From Caldalkalibacillus mannanilyticus JCM 10596 (GTDB lineage: Bacteria > Bacillota > Bacilli > Caldalkalibacillales > JCM-10596), in contig NZ_BAMO01000027.1 in assembly GCF_000615945.1 (NCBI RefSeq), positions 1-64,000 of the forward strand: 64,000 nucleotides of DNA. The letters are read 5' to 3'. Shown here one piece after another: positions 34,631-43,205 of this stretch. The notes beneath the pieces were generated by a model. That model worked only from the letters and a program-made list of their open reading frames with translations, was not told the origin of the DNA and searched no databases. The translations under genes were made by a program, and so were the position numbers. Position 1 is the first letter of the stretch. The number at the start of each line of letters is the position of its first letter.

Positions 34631-35534
34631 TGGCCCTACTTACTGTAGAAGAGTTATGTAAAGGTTTTGGTAAGGAATTAGCCGTAAAGGAAGTTAACTT
34701 CACGTTAGAGGAAGGCGAGTGTGGTGCGTTATTAGGTCCTAATGGTGCTGGTAAATCTACTACATTAAAAATGTTAACAGGAATCTTAAAGCCTTCTAAA
34801 GGAAATATTATTTTTGACGGCAAACAAAATAGTGATTTTCGCAAGTTAATTGGTTATCTTCCACAAGAACCAAAAATGCACAACTGGATGACTGGTAGGG
34901 AAGCTTTGCGGTTTATGGGGCAGTTATCACATATGCCAAAAGAGGACTTAGATCAACGTATAGATGAGTTGCTTTTTCTTGTAGGAATAGAAAACGCAGC
35001 GAACCGACAAGTGGGAACCTATTCGGGAGGAATGAAACAAAGGCTAGGGATTGCTCAAGCGATCATTCATCGTCCAAAACTAGTTATCATGGATGAACCA
35101 GTTTCTGCCTAGATCCTATAGGTAGGCGGGAGATGCTTGATTTATTAAAAAACGTAAAAAAGGAAACGACAATTCTTTTTTCTACTCACATATTACATGA
35201 TGTACAAGAACTAAGTGATAAAGTCTTTATTATTAGCAAGGGTCAATTAGTGGTCAACAACAAACTAAATGAGTTGATAGAGGCACACCAACAGCCCATC
35301 TTTATAATAGAAGCAGAGAAGAACATTGACCAATGGACGGAGTCATTAAAAGATGAATTGGAAACTGTTGAAGAAATAGAAGCTCTAGGAAATAAAGCAC
35401 GTATTAAAGTTAATGATATTGCTAGAGCGAGAAATAGTTTATTGTTAAAGATTGAAAAAGATAAAATCCCTTTGCAAAGGTTTGAAATTATGCAAACGAC
35501 TCTAGAGCAAATATTTTTAAAGATGGTGAAATAA
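34630..35534 (+). pseudogene. ABC transporter ATP-binding protein (YxlF-like), frameshifted
   Basis: Walker A GPNGAGKST, signature YSGGMKQRLGIAQA and Walker B LVIMDEP are intact in the first frame, which stops at 35112. The rest (LDLLKNVKKETTILFSTH with the switch His) follows in another frame. At 35110 GCCTAGATCC should read GCCTTAGATCC, giving VSALDPIGRREMLDLL. One missing T restores about 301 residues. It powers the permease encoded next. The gene overlaps its neighbours at both ends. Confidence 0.88.
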
Positions 35535-36322
35535 TGAAGCAATGGTTGGTATTATTTAAAAAAGAATGTTTGGAATATATTAGGAATTATAAGATTTTAT
35601 GGTTGCCTCTTGTTTTTGTATTATTAGGTTTTTCTCAGCCAATTACACTCTATTATCTGCCTGATATTTTACAAAAGTATGGTGATTTGCCTCAGGAGAG
35701 TGTTATTTTAATCCCAAATCAGTCAAGTGTTGAGGTCTTAGCTGCAACTGTGTCAGGTCAATTTGACCAAATTGGCATACTTGTCCTAGTATTAGGATTC
35801 ATGGGAATGGTTGTTACAGAGAGAAACAATGGCATCATGAGCTTAACCCTTTTACGCCCGATACCTTATTCCTATTATATAACAGCCAAATGGGCCGCCA
35901 CTACTTCACTTACCATCCTTTCTTTATTTATAGGATATTTAGGTGCAACGTATTACACTACAATTTTATTTGGGGAAGTAAATACTTTTACAATCATTAC
36001 ATCTTTTGTACTTTTTATCTTATGGTTTATTTTTGTTATTACATTAACGCTCTTATTTAGTACATTATTTAAAAATATATCAGTTGTTGCAGCTATATCC
36101 ATGGTTACGATCATCACTTTAAAGCTCATCACATCATTAATACCAAACTGGATGCATTGGAGTCCGGCTAGATTGGTCGAACATGGGGTTTATTTCCTTA
36201 AAACGGGAAATGCGGGGGAGTATTTATTTTTAAACATTGCCTCTGTTATGTTATTAATTGTCATTACTTTAGTTTTGAATGTGATTTGTTTGAAAAAAGT
36301 GGTATTGCCGAGAATGGAGTAG
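35534..36322 (+). CDS. ABC-2 type permease (YxlG-like)
   Basis: 262 residues with six hydrophobic segments (for example ILVLVLGFMGMVVTE and IIMLKLITSLI-type stretches). ERNNGIMSLTLLRPIPYSYYITAKW is the conserved ABC-2 cytoplasmic loop. Its ATG at 35534 overlaps the stop of the ATPase gene, so the pair forms one transporter. Export substrate unknown. Confidence 0.86.
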   Translation: MKQWLVLFKKECLEYIRNYKILWLPLVFVLLGFSQPITLYYLPDILQKYGDLPQESVILIPNQSSVEVLAATVSGQFDQIGILVLVLGFMGMVVTERNNGIMSLTLLRPIPYSYYITAKWAATTSLTILSLFIGYLGATYYTTILFGEVNTFTIITSFVLFILWFIFVITLTLLFSTLFKNISVVAAISMVTIITLKLITSLIPNWMHWSPARLVEHGVYFLKTGNAGEYLFLNIASVMLLIVITLVLNVICLKKVVLPRME

Positions 36323-36353
36323 CACCCAGCAGTGTCTATTAGCTTAAGACAAG

Positions 36354-36378
36354 GTTGCCCACCGTGAGAGGGGGCAAC
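36354..36378. terminator. Hairpin between convergent genes
   Basis: GTTGCCC (36354-36360) pairs with GGGCAAC (36372-36378). No strong T-run. Confidence 0.45.
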
Positions 36379-36389
36379 ACTACTTGTGG

Positions 36390-37049
36390 TTACATCCATT
36401 TCTCTGGATGATTCATTTCATACTGGAGCTCATCCAAGAAGTTTTTTATATGCCACCCGTCTGTTGTAGCATGATGAACCGTAATCGAAAGGGGTAATAG
36501 GACTCTTCCATTACTCTCATGAAATTTTCCAGCTTCGATCGTTGGAAAAAAATAATCTTTATTCTCGTAGCTATGAAACGAAAAATGTTTGAATTCCACC
36601 CAAGGCAAGCAGGATACAACATAGCTGTTTGCAGGAGGTAAGCGATCTGGCTGGGCAAGAACACCATGATTCTTGCCGTATTGCTCTTGGTTTTTTACAT
36701 AGCTTTCATAGAAGGCAGAAAAACAATCATGATACTCCGTCCACATAAAGGAAAAGGTTTTATCGTCCTCATGAAAGGTGGCATAGAGTGGTGTCAACAC
36801 ATCCCAGTACCCAAGAACTTCATTGTTCAAAGCTACTTTAAATTCCACTTGTTTATTCACTATTTTTGTAGTCAGCCACAGATAAGCAGGGAAAAACTTT
36901 AGTTTACGTTCCTTCAGAGCTAATCTCATCCTGGTTACATCTAAGTCAACAGTCATAGAGTATCCAGCAGGGGACATCTTGGTAAAATAATAGAACATTT
37001 GACCACGAGGCCATGTTTGTAAATCAATAGGGGTAAATTTTGCTTCCAT
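36390..37049 (-). CDS. cat: Chloramphenicol acetyltransferase (type A)
   Basis: 219 residues, the standard size. It transfers acetyl from acetyl-CoA to chloramphenicol. The active-site motif HHATTDGWH places the catalytic His at residue 193. WPRGQMFYYF near the N-terminus is characteristic of the family. AAAGGA precedes the start. It begins 2 bp after the stop of an XRE-type regulator gene, so the two form one operon; the regulator could control drug or redox response. Activity against chloramphenicol is inferred. Confidence 0.9.
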   Translation of the reverse strand: MEAKFTPIDLQTWPRGQMFYYFTKMSPAGYSMTVDLDVTRMRLALKERKLKFFPAYLWLTTKIVNKQVEFKVALNNEVLGYWDVLTPLYATFHEDDKTFSFMWTEYHDCFSAFYESYVKNQEQYGKNHGVLAQPDRLPPANSYVVSCLPWVEFKHFSFHSYENKDYFFPTIEAGKFHESNGRVLLPLSITVHHATTDGWHIKNFLDELQYEMNHPEKWM

Positions 37050-37050
37050 A

Positions 37051-37635
37051 TTATATTCCTTTCACCCAAAGACCATGTTGGCTGCAATAAGCATATAGCT
37101 TGCCGCGGTGCATTTTGGGAATAAATAATTCTGCATTTTGTTCCGGATACAGCTTTGTCAATAGTACTTTATCGAAACCTACAAAAGCTACAAATGATAT
37201 ATAATGATTTTTGTTCATTGGGTGGTCTATTGTGACATAGTATTCATTGTCCATGTCAGTTACAGTTATGTTGTGAGCGTCATCCTCAGGTTTCACTACT
37301 AATGAATCAAGTTTTCTCCCACAACAGGAGATTTCTGCCTCGCTTGTACTAGTTACCACATTATTACAGCTATTGCACACATAAAATTTAATTTGTCTCA
37401 TGTTTCCTCCGTCGGTTTCCTTTTCTTCTAAATCGCCCATTAAGATTTTTTCAATATTGACCCCCAGTATATTAGATAGATCACCGAGTAACGACACATC
37501 AGGACATCCCAGACCGCGCTCCCATTTTGATACCGTTTTATCGCTAATATTTAATCGAGTAGCCACTTCTTTCTGTGTCATGTTTTTCTCTTTTCTCACA
37601 TTTAAAATGAGAGCTCCAACTTTTTTACAATCCAT
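37051..37635 (-). CDS. XRE-family regulator with superoxide-reductase-like C-terminal domain
   Basis: 194 residues. N-terminal Cro/C1 helix-turn-helix (MTQKEVATRLNISDKTVSKWERGLGCPDVSLL). The C-terminal part has a small Cys cluster (CNSCNN...CCGRKL) and a desulfoferrodoxin/neelaredoxin-like region: HPMNKNHYISF and YAYCSQHGLW provide the His/Cys iron ligands. It could sense iron redox state. It is cotranscribed with the chloramphenicol acetyltransferase gene. Similar fusions are annotated in other Firmicutes; function unproved. Confidence 0.82.
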   Translation of the reverse strand: MDCKKVGALILNVRKEKNMTQKEVATRLNISDKTVSKWERGLGCPDVSLLGDLSNILGVNIEKILMGDLEEKETDGGNMRQIKFYVCNSCNNVVTSTSEAEISCCGRKLDSLVVKPEDDAHNITVTDMDNEYYVTIDHPMNKNHYISFVAFVGFDKVLLTKLYPEQNAELFIPKMHRGKLYAYCSQHGLWVKGI

Positions 37636-37707
37636 AGGTTATTTCCCCTTCCGTTAGATCTAGCGTAACTGTCAAAGGATTATTTTTCAATCAACGCTTC
37701 GTAGAGT

Positions 37708-37736
37708 TTGACACACCAATTGATTATGATTATCAT
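37708..37736 (+). promoter_or_regulatory. Promoter of the siderophore-binding protein gene
   Basis: -35 TTGACA (37708-37713) and -10 TATCAT (37731-37736), 17-bp spacer. Confidence 0.75.
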
Positions 37737-37740
37737 TATT
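37722..37740. promoter_or_regulatory. Fur box
   Basis: GATTATGATTATCATTATT matches 16 of 19 positions of the Fur consensus GATAATGATAATCATTATC and covers the -10, so iron-replete repression is expected. Confidence 0.85.
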
Positions 37741-37775
37741 GATGCTAGGTTTTTAATAAATTGCTGGAGGTACAT

Positions 37776-38792
37776 ATGAAAAATCATCTTTATACGTCAG
37801 GTTTATCTTTACGATCCTATTCTTTATTTGTCATAGGAATTATATTTATTCTCATACTATCTGGATGTGGATCGAATATGCAGACTTCTAATGAGAGTAC
37901 TACTAGTGCAACGGAGGAAGAGAAATTAGAACAAGTAGAACAAGAAGAACAATTTCGTGAGGTTACTCATTTCATGGGTACGACAATGATCCCTAATCAT
38001 CCCAAACATATTGCCGTATTAAGCAGTAATTTCGTTGATAATCTATTTGTATTTGACGTGATACCAGTTTTAGCTACCGAAGCGTCGCTTGCAAAGGAAA
38101 AAGTATCATCCCACCTTCCTCAAGAATTATATAAGGATGTTCAATTTGTTGGAAAAGACGATGATTTTAATTTAGAAGCGATCCTTGCAGCGAGTCCGGA
38201 CCTGATCATTGGTCAAGAAAAGGCAGGGACTGTGTATGATGAACTTTCCAAGATTGCACCAACGGTCATTTTGGGAAATGATGAATGGCGTGAAATCCAT
38301 TTTAAATTTGGCGAGATTTTAGGTAAGGAAAAGGAAGCACAGGCTTGGATGGCGCAATATGAAGAAAAAGCAGCCGAAGCTAAACAAAAAATTGGAGATT
38401 CTTTAGGTCAGGAAACAGTAGCGTTTCTACGAGTTTTACCTAAAGAATTTCGAATTCATGGAACGGTTGATCAACGATTTATTGATGGTACACTTTATCA
38501 GGATTTGGGACTAAATCCGGCAAATGGAGTACCAGAAAAACGAGAGGCTATTACACTTGAAGCATTGGCATTCATCGATGCTGACCATTTCTTTCTTGAT
38601 TTTAATACATCTTCCCAGCAAAACGATCAAGCAAAAGAGAGATATAAGCTGCTGACGGAAAGCGGTGTTTGGAATCAGCTAAAAGCGGTTAAAGAGGGCA
38701 ATATTCATCTCGTCCCTGACTGGTTTATTCAAGTATCTCCTCATGCAAGATCAATGGTTATTGATCATGTAGTTGAAACGTTGCTTGATTGA
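37776..38792 (+). CDS. Iron-siderophore ABC transporter substrate-binding lipoprotein
   Basis: About 338 residues from ATG 37776 (CTGGAGG upstream). Signal peptide ends in LSGC, so it is a lipoprotein. The remainder is a type III periplasmic-binding fold (FecB/FhuD class): HPKHIAVLSSNFVDNLFVFDVIPVLATE, LEAILAASPDLIIG, and DHFFLDFNTSS. It captures ferric siderophore for uptake; no permease or ATPase is adjacent, so it must use components encoded elsewhere. Fur box in its promoter supports iron regulation. Confidence 0.9.
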   Translation: MKNHLYTSGLSLRSYSLFVIGIIFILILSGCGSNMQTSNESTTSATEEEKLEQVEQEEQFREVTHFMGTTMIPNHPKHIAVLSSNFVDNLFVFDVIPVLATEASLAKEKVSSHLPQELYKDVQFVGKDDDFNLEAILAASPDLIIGQEKAGTVYDELSKIAPTVILGNDEWREIHFKFGEILGKEKEAQAWMAQYEEKAAEAKQKIGDSLGQETVAFLRVLPKEFRIHGTVDQRFIDGTLYQDLGLNPANGVPEKREAITLEALAFIDADHFFLDFNTSSQQNDQAKERYKLLTESGVWNQLKAVKEGNIHLVPDWFIQVSPHARSMVIDHVVETLLD

Positions 38793-38819
38793 ATCTCTCG
38801 TAGCTAAACAAACTAAAAT

Positions 38820-38854
38820 AAAGCTCTTGCTAGAAAGCAGGAGCTTTATTTTAT
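38820..38854 (+). terminator. Intrinsic terminator
   Basis: AAAGCTC...GCT pairs with AGC...GAGCTTT, followed by ATTTTAT. Confidence 0.75.
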
Positions 38855-38865
38855 GGATACTAATT

Positions 38866-39477
38866 TTAGTTTCGGAGGTATGTGTGAATCAGATTCGTTA
38901 CGGACTTTTCATACAAGGCTTTTGCCGCTTCAACGTTTTCGATGTGCCCTCCAAGATGGAGATGGATGACTCCATGCAAAGAAGCCCATACAACATGAAC
39001 AACTAGTACAGGGTCTTGCTCTATAATTTGTCCTGCTTCTATCGCCTCTGCAATAAGAGTAATGAACTGCTGTAATGCTGTTATTGTGGCGTTTAAACTT
39101 TCCTCCTCTGGCTTAAACTCACTAAAAGCTCCACCGAACATTAACTTATAATAATTGGTATAATTTTGTCCGAAATCCCAATAGGCTTCACAAAGCTCTC
39201 GAAGATTCTGCTCTATATTTTCTTGCCTGACTACCGACTCAAAGTTTTTGGCTAATATCTTACAGCCTTCTAGATATAGAAGTTTAATCAAACCATCTTT
39301 GTTGTTAAATAAATTATAGATAATCTTGGTAGAACATTCCATTTTTTCGGCAACCCTACGTATAGTGACTGCTTCAGGTCCATGATCTTGCAGGATCTTG
39401 GCAGCAGCTTCCACAATGATGTTTCTTAGATTCTCGGTATGCTGTAATTTCGATTCCTGATAGGTTTTGGTGTTCAT
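38866..39477 (-). CDS. TetR-family regulator of the divergent SDR gene
   Basis: 203 residues. HTH region LQDHGPEAVTIRRVAEKMECSTKIIYNLFNNKDGL and a C-terminal domain of the WHG type (LVVHVVWASLHGVIHLHLGG). Divergent from an SDR gene. TAGAAAC-ACT-GTTTCTA lies downstream of the SDR promoter and a related imperfect site TAGAAAGGACGTTTCCA (39511-39527) lies near its own start, so it likely controls both. Effector unknown. Confidence 0.86.
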   Translation of the reverse strand: MNTKTYQESKLQHTENLRNIIVEAAAKILQDHGPEAVTIRRVAEKMECSTKIIYNLFNNKDGLIKLLYLEGCKILAKNFESVVRQENIEQNLRELCEAYWDFGQNYTNYYKLMFGGAFSEFKPEEESLNATITALQQFITLIAEAIEAGQIIEQDPVLVVHVVWASLHGVIHLHLGGHIENVEAAKALYEKSVTNLIHTYLRN

Positions 39478-39569
39478 GTGATCTCACCCTTAGATCATTT
39501 GGATTTTTTATAGAAAGGACGTTTCCATACCTGTACTATAGTGTACGGTTCTAGATTAAGTCAAATAAG

Positions 39570-39598
39570 TTGACAATATTCTCCCTCTCGGATACACT
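39570..39598 (+). promoter_or_regulatory. Promoter of the SDR gene
   Basis: -35 TTGACA (39570-39575) and -10 TACACT (39593-39598), 17-bp spacer. The palindrome at 39608-39624 covers the initial transcribed region. Confidence 0.72.
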
Positions 39599-39607
39599 GT
39601 TTTCTAA

Positions 39608-39624
39608 TAGAAACACTGTTTCTA
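39608..39624. promoter_or_regulatory. TetR operator (TAGAAACACTGTTTCTA)
   Basis: A perfect inverted repeat, 7-bp arms around ACT. A partial copy CACTGTTTTCTA precedes it at 39595-39606. Confidence 0.75.
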
Positions 39625-39656
39625 AAGAATAATAAACAACGGAGAGGATTGAAGAT

Positions 39657-40454
39657 ATGAAACAAGTGAATAACAAATGGACTCTTATTACAGGTGCTTC
39701 ATCAGGGATAGGGGAAGTATTTGCACATGAATTGGCAGCCAAAGGGAGTCATTTAATATTAACAGCGCGCTCGGAATCCAAGCTCAATGATCTTGCACAG
39801 AAACTTAGAAAAAAACACGGAATCCAAACAGAGGTTATTGTCTCTGATCTTTCCAAAGCCAACGCCCCTGCCGAGCTTCATCAAGCATGTATTGAGCGAG
39901 GGCGTAGTGTTGACATAGTAATCAATAATGCTGGATTTGGCACACATGGGCTGTTTGAGGAACAATCCTTGGACAGAAATCATGATGAAATTATGCTTAA
40001 CGTTATGGCTGTGGTAGAGCTTACTCATCTATTTTTACCTGAGATGCTAAGGAAGAAAAGCGGCGTGGTCATTAATGTGTCATCCACAGCGGCATTCCAA
40101 CCGGATCCTTATATGGCTGTATACGGTGCAACCAAGGCTTTTGTACTCTCGTTTACACAGGCATTATGGGAGGAAAATCGGAATCGGGGCGTTCAATTCC
40201 TTACTCTGTGCCCTGGTTCAACCGAAACAGCTTTCTTTGATGTTGTAGGTACTAATGATGCATCAGTCGGAAAGAAAGCGACTCCACAGCATGTCGTAGA
40301 TGTGGCACTTCGTTCACTTGGGACGAGTCGATCTTATGTTGTTGCAGGGTGCATGAATTATATTAACTCTCAAATAAATCGCTTAGTTCCAAAAAAAGTA
40401 ATGCTTCGACTGGTCGGTGGTATGCTACGTCCACAATCTAAGACAACTAACTAA
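39657..40454 (+). CDS. Short-chain dehydrogenase/reductase
   Basis: 265 residues. Classical SDR: nucleotide-binding TGASSGIGEVFAHELAAKG, NNAGFG, catalytic Ser in VSSTAAF and YGATKAF (Tyr-xxx-Lys). It reduces or oxidises a carbonyl or alcohol with NAD(P)H. Substrate unknown. GGAGAGG precedes ATG 39657. Divergent from and probably repressed by the adjacent TetR. Confidence 0.9.
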   Translation: MKQVNNKWTLITGASSGIGEVFAHELAAKGSHLILTARSESKLNDLAQKLRKKHGIQTEVIVSDLSKANAPAELHQACIERGRSVDIVINNAGFGTHGLFEEQSLDRNHDEIMLNVMAVVELTHLFLPEMLRKKSGVVINVSSTAAFQPDPYMAVYGATKAFVLSFTQALWEENRNRGVQFLTLCPGSTETAFFDVVGTNDASVGKKATPQHVVDVALRSLGTSRSYVVAGCMNYINSQINRLVPKKVMLRLVGGMLRPQSKTTN

Positions 40455-40514
40455 CTTTTCACTTGTTGAGGTTTGTGTAGTATGAATTTCCAATAGATGA
40501 TACCCTTGTAAGGG

Positions 40515-40552
40515 AAAGCGGTGACTAGCTGCTTAGAGTAACACCGCTTTTT
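40515..40552 (+). terminator. Intrinsic terminator overlapping the DUF418 gene end
   Basis: AAAGCGGTG pairs with CACCGCTTT, followed by TTTT. Its 3' arm encodes the last residues of the convergent membrane protein gene. Confidence 0.8.
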
Positions 40553-41583
40553 TGGGGCATCCTTCCGTAAGTCATAAAGCGCCAGAGCTTTTCAAGTGGT
40601 CCCATTCTAAAAAACTTAAACCAAATGCTACTGTAAATCAGTTGGGTCGTGTAAATAAGAATAGTAATGAGGACAACATCCCTCATTGTTACGGTTTCAA
40701 GTCCCATGAGTGAGATAAACATAACGCCAATAATACTTTGAAGAACATAATTTGTGAACGCCATCTGTCCGACACGAGCGACTGGTAGAAGCCGAAGTTG
40801 CCATTTTTCATTTTCTAATATGAAAAACAAACTCAATAAATAAAAGGCAGTGGCTGGTAGCGCACCTAACGAAACAATTAATTTCAAATGTTCGTTTTGA
40901 TTCTGTAGGGCGAGCAAAGTTAAAATGGAGAAGCTAATAAAAAGGATGAGAGCGATAAGCTGTAGTGATCGAACTTTTTTCTTATGCTTCTCTATATTCA
41001 TGATCCATCCAGACTTAGCTGCTAAAAAACCAGCTAAAAACATGATGAAAATTAAAACAGAATCATTTGCTATAGCGTGTATAAAAGGAAGAATACCTTC
41101 CACATGTAGAGATGAAAGCAGGAGTAAATTTGCTGTAATATATAGCACTAAAATACTAGAAAGCCATTTTAAAATAGTTGATACTTTAGCTTGATAAAAC
41201 GGAATAAGTAAAAAACCAATTAATGCATAGATAGAGAGAATTGAGCCCCAAAAGATAATAATATGAACAACTCCTAGTAAGAAAAGGGACAATAGACGTC
41301 TAGCAAAACGCCTCCTTGGTTTATCCCCACGTTTCTCTGCATTAGAAGTAAATAGATAAAAACCAAAGCCGAATAAAAAAGAAAAAATGGAGAAAAACTT
41401 TTTCTCGACGAGGATCGTTATTCCCATTTCGATAAGCTCGTCCATTCTATTATAATCTGGCATTGGCGCCCCTTCGATAACAATAATATAGGCGCTGACA
41501 TTGATAAATAAAATTCCTAATAATGCCAATCCTCGTATAATATCTAAAGATAAAATTCTGTCTTTTTGTATAGATGCATTCAT
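40525..41583 (-). CDS. DUF418-family membrane protein
   Basis: 352 residues from ATG 41583 (GGAGGG upstream). About nine hydrophobic helices. LSLDIIRGLALLGILFINV at the start and the C-terminal VGQMAFTNYVLQSIIGV...WFKFFRMGPLEKLWRFMTYG are the DUF418 signature. This acyltransferase-like membrane family is uncharacterised. It is convergent to the SDR gene, with the terminator stem overlapping its last codons. Confidence 0.86.
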   Translation of the reverse strand: MNASIQKDRILSLDIIRGLALLGILFINVSAYIIVIEGAPMPDYNRMDELIEMGITILVEKKFFSIFSFLFGFGFYLFTSNAEKRGDKPRRRFARRLLSLFLLGVVHIIIFWGSILSIYALIGFLLIPFYQAKVSTILKWLSSILVLYITANLLLLSSLHVEGILPFIHAIANDSVLIFIMFLAGFLAAKSGWIMNIEKHKKKVRSLQLIALILFISFSILTLLALQNQNEHLKLIVSLGALPATAFYLLSLFFILENEKWQLRLLPVARVGQMAFTNYVLQSIIGVMFISLMGLETVTMRDVVLITILIYTTQLIYSSIWFKFFRMGPLEKLWRFMTYGRMPQKSGVTLSS

Positions 41584-41907
41584 GTAGAACCCTCCTGAGA
41601 ACATTTTCAAAAATGTAATATACTCTGTATAATAAAGTACTCATCTTAACTCCTCGTAATATTAACCTTACAATAACCTTAAAAATTCTGGTTTTGAAAA
41701 TCATCATCTTCGGTTGCGCGAGTGTATCTAAGGATTCATTCGTCAATCCTTAGAACATAGCGCACAGACACAGAGGAGTTTGTCACGTGGAAATCATACC
41801 CACAAAAAAGTGGGTAATTTACTCATTCATGATGCCAATATAGACTATATCTATAAGTAAGAAAGCTGCAGTGATCTTATTCATCTATTAGATATAGGGA
41901 GGTTTCT
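41584..41907. other. Intergenic region with HxlR-type operator and promoter
   Basis: Contains a hairpin CTAAGGATT/AATCCTTAG (41728-41753) without a T-run, and the promoter of the PEBP lipoprotein described below. No coding potential seen. Confidence 0.6.
41797..41846 (+). promoter_or_regulatory. Operator and promoter of PEBP gene 1
   Basis: Perfect palindrome TACCCAC-AAAAAA-GTGGGTA (41797-41816), then -35 TTTACT (41818-41823) and -10 TAGACT (41841-41846), 17-bp spacer. The same palindrome and -35 occur at 49295 before PEBP gene 2. Confidence 0.8.
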
Positions 41908-42489
41908 ATGAAAAAAAGAAGTAGCATCGTTATGTTTTTTGTTTTTAGTCTGGTATTTATACTTGTGGGTTGCACTCAAGATAATAGCATGATTGTCACA
42001 AGTTCAGGTATTGTGAATGGGGTAATCGAAGATAAATATGGGAAAAGAGGAGAGGTAAATGAAAGTGGCATGCCAACATACTCTCTACCAATTAAGATTG
42101 AGAATGCTCCAAAGGGGACTGTTTCATACGCTATCGTTTTAGAGGATAAGGATGCCTATGGTCCGAGTGGAGGGTTTTCATGGGTGCATTGGACAGCGGC
42201 CAATATCACACGAACGGAGCTTAAAGAAAACGAGAGTCAAACAGCAACTGATTTTATTCAGGGGGTCAATAGCTGGACAAGTATTCAGGCTGGACAGCAA
42301 AGTGCAGAATTATCTAGCTTCTATGGTGGAATGGCGCCACCGGATGCCCCACATATCTATGAGCTTCATGTTTTTGCCTTAGACACAATGTTAGATATTG
42401 AGAATGGTTTTTTAATGAATGATCTTTATAAAAAAATGGATGGACATATTTTGGAACAATACACTTTAAAAGGGAGATATGATGATTAA
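41908..42489 (+). CDS. PEBP family (YbhB/YbcL type) lipoprotein
   Basis: 193 residues. Signal peptide with lipobox LVGC (Cys22) anchors the protein outside the membrane. The rest is a phosphatidylethanolamine-binding protein fold: GGFSWVHWTAANI, PPDAPHIYELHVFALD, DGHILEQYTLKGRY. Bacterial members bind small anions or lipids; ligand unknown. It is closely similar to the cytosolic paralogue at 49405 and carries the same upstream operator. Confidence 0.88.
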   Translation: MKKRSSIVMFFVFSLVFILVGCTQDNSMIVTSSGIVNGVIEDKYGKRGEVNESGMPTYSLPIKIENAPKGTVSYAIVLEDKDAYGPSGGFSWVHWTAANITRTELKENESQTATDFIQGVNSWTSIQAGQQSAELSSFYGGMAPPDAPHIYELHVFALDTMLDIENGFLMNDLYKKMDGHILEQYTLKGRYDD

Positions 42490-42540
42490 CTAAATAATTG
42501 GTGCAAAAGTTTTTTAGATAAATATTGAAGTATGTTTTAT

Positions 42541-42574
42541 AATCCTCAAACTAAGAGTATGAGGGATTTTTTTT
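42541..42574 (+). terminator. Intrinsic terminator
   Basis: AATCCTCA pairs with TGAGGGATT, followed by T8. Confidence 0.8.
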
Positions 42575-42595
42575 GGTTAAAAAAGTTTGTAAATA

Positions 42596-42748
42596 ATGAA
42601 ATGGAAAAAAGTCTATGGTGAATGGCTCCCAAACAGCGGCTTGCAGCCTGATGATGGGTATGTTTTTGAGATGTATATGAATAATCCCAACACACATCCA
42701 ACAAAAAAACATATTCTCGATATTTATCTACCCGTAAAATCATTGTAA
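42596..42748 (+). pseudogene. Remnant of a GyrI-like effector-binding domain gene
   Basis: Fifty codons read MKWKKVYGEWLPNSG, LQPDDGYVFEMYMNNPNTH, then KHILDIYLPVKSL and stop. This is the characteristic C-terminal end of the GyrI-like/AraC effector-binding domain (WLPxSGYxPDDxPxFExYxNDPxxHPxxKHIxDIxxPV). The other 100 or so residues are missing and the upstream frame is closed by stops, so it is a truncated relic. Confidence 0.75.
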
Positions 42749-42766
42749 AGCTGGAGGTAGAAAAAA

Positions 42767-43186
42767 ATGAAGATCTATATCACTGTGAAAAGCTTAGTAA
42801 AGAAGAATAAATTTCTTACAAACCGTGAAGTAACCTTATCGAAAACGCCGAACACCCTAAGAGAGTTACTTGTTGAAATTATCACGCAGCAAGTTCAGCA
42901 GTTTAATAGTAAAGAATTAGAAACCCCTTTTATCAATTACCTGACTGAACAAGAGATGGAACGACATAGAATGACAGGAAAAATAGGCTTTCAATCCACC
43001 TACAACGATCAAAATGCTGATCCATCACAAGCTGTTCGTGCTGCTATCCAAGCTTTTGAAGACGGAATATTTAAGGTGTTTGTTGAAGAAGTGGAATTGG
43101 AACAATTAGATCGACCTCTACTATTAAAAGACGGAGATGTAGTTGTTTTCATAAGACTGACGATGCTAGCGGGAAGAATGTGGTAA
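42767..43186 (+). CDS. Unknown 139-residue protein paired with DUF4132 protein
   Basis: 139 residues, soluble, alpha/beta composition: ITVKSLVKKNKFLTNREVTLSKTPNTLRELLVEIITQQV at the start and LLLKDGDVVVFIRLTMLAGRMW at the end. The C-terminal GDVVVFIR and length recall ubiquitin-like/MoaD-type small proteins, but this is a weak impression. GGAGG precedes ATG 42767. It is 19 bp upstream of the DUF4132 gene and probably cotranscribed, so it may act with it. Confidence 0.75.
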   Translation: MKIYITVKSLVKKNKFLTNREVTLSKTPNTLRELLVEIITQQVQQFNSKELETPFINYLTEQEMERHRMTGKIGFQSTYNDQNADPSQAVRAAIQAFEDGIFKVFVEEVELEQLDRPLLLKDGDVVVFIRLTMLAGRMW

Positions 43187-43205
43187 AAAGGAGAGAGGAT
43201 ATAAT

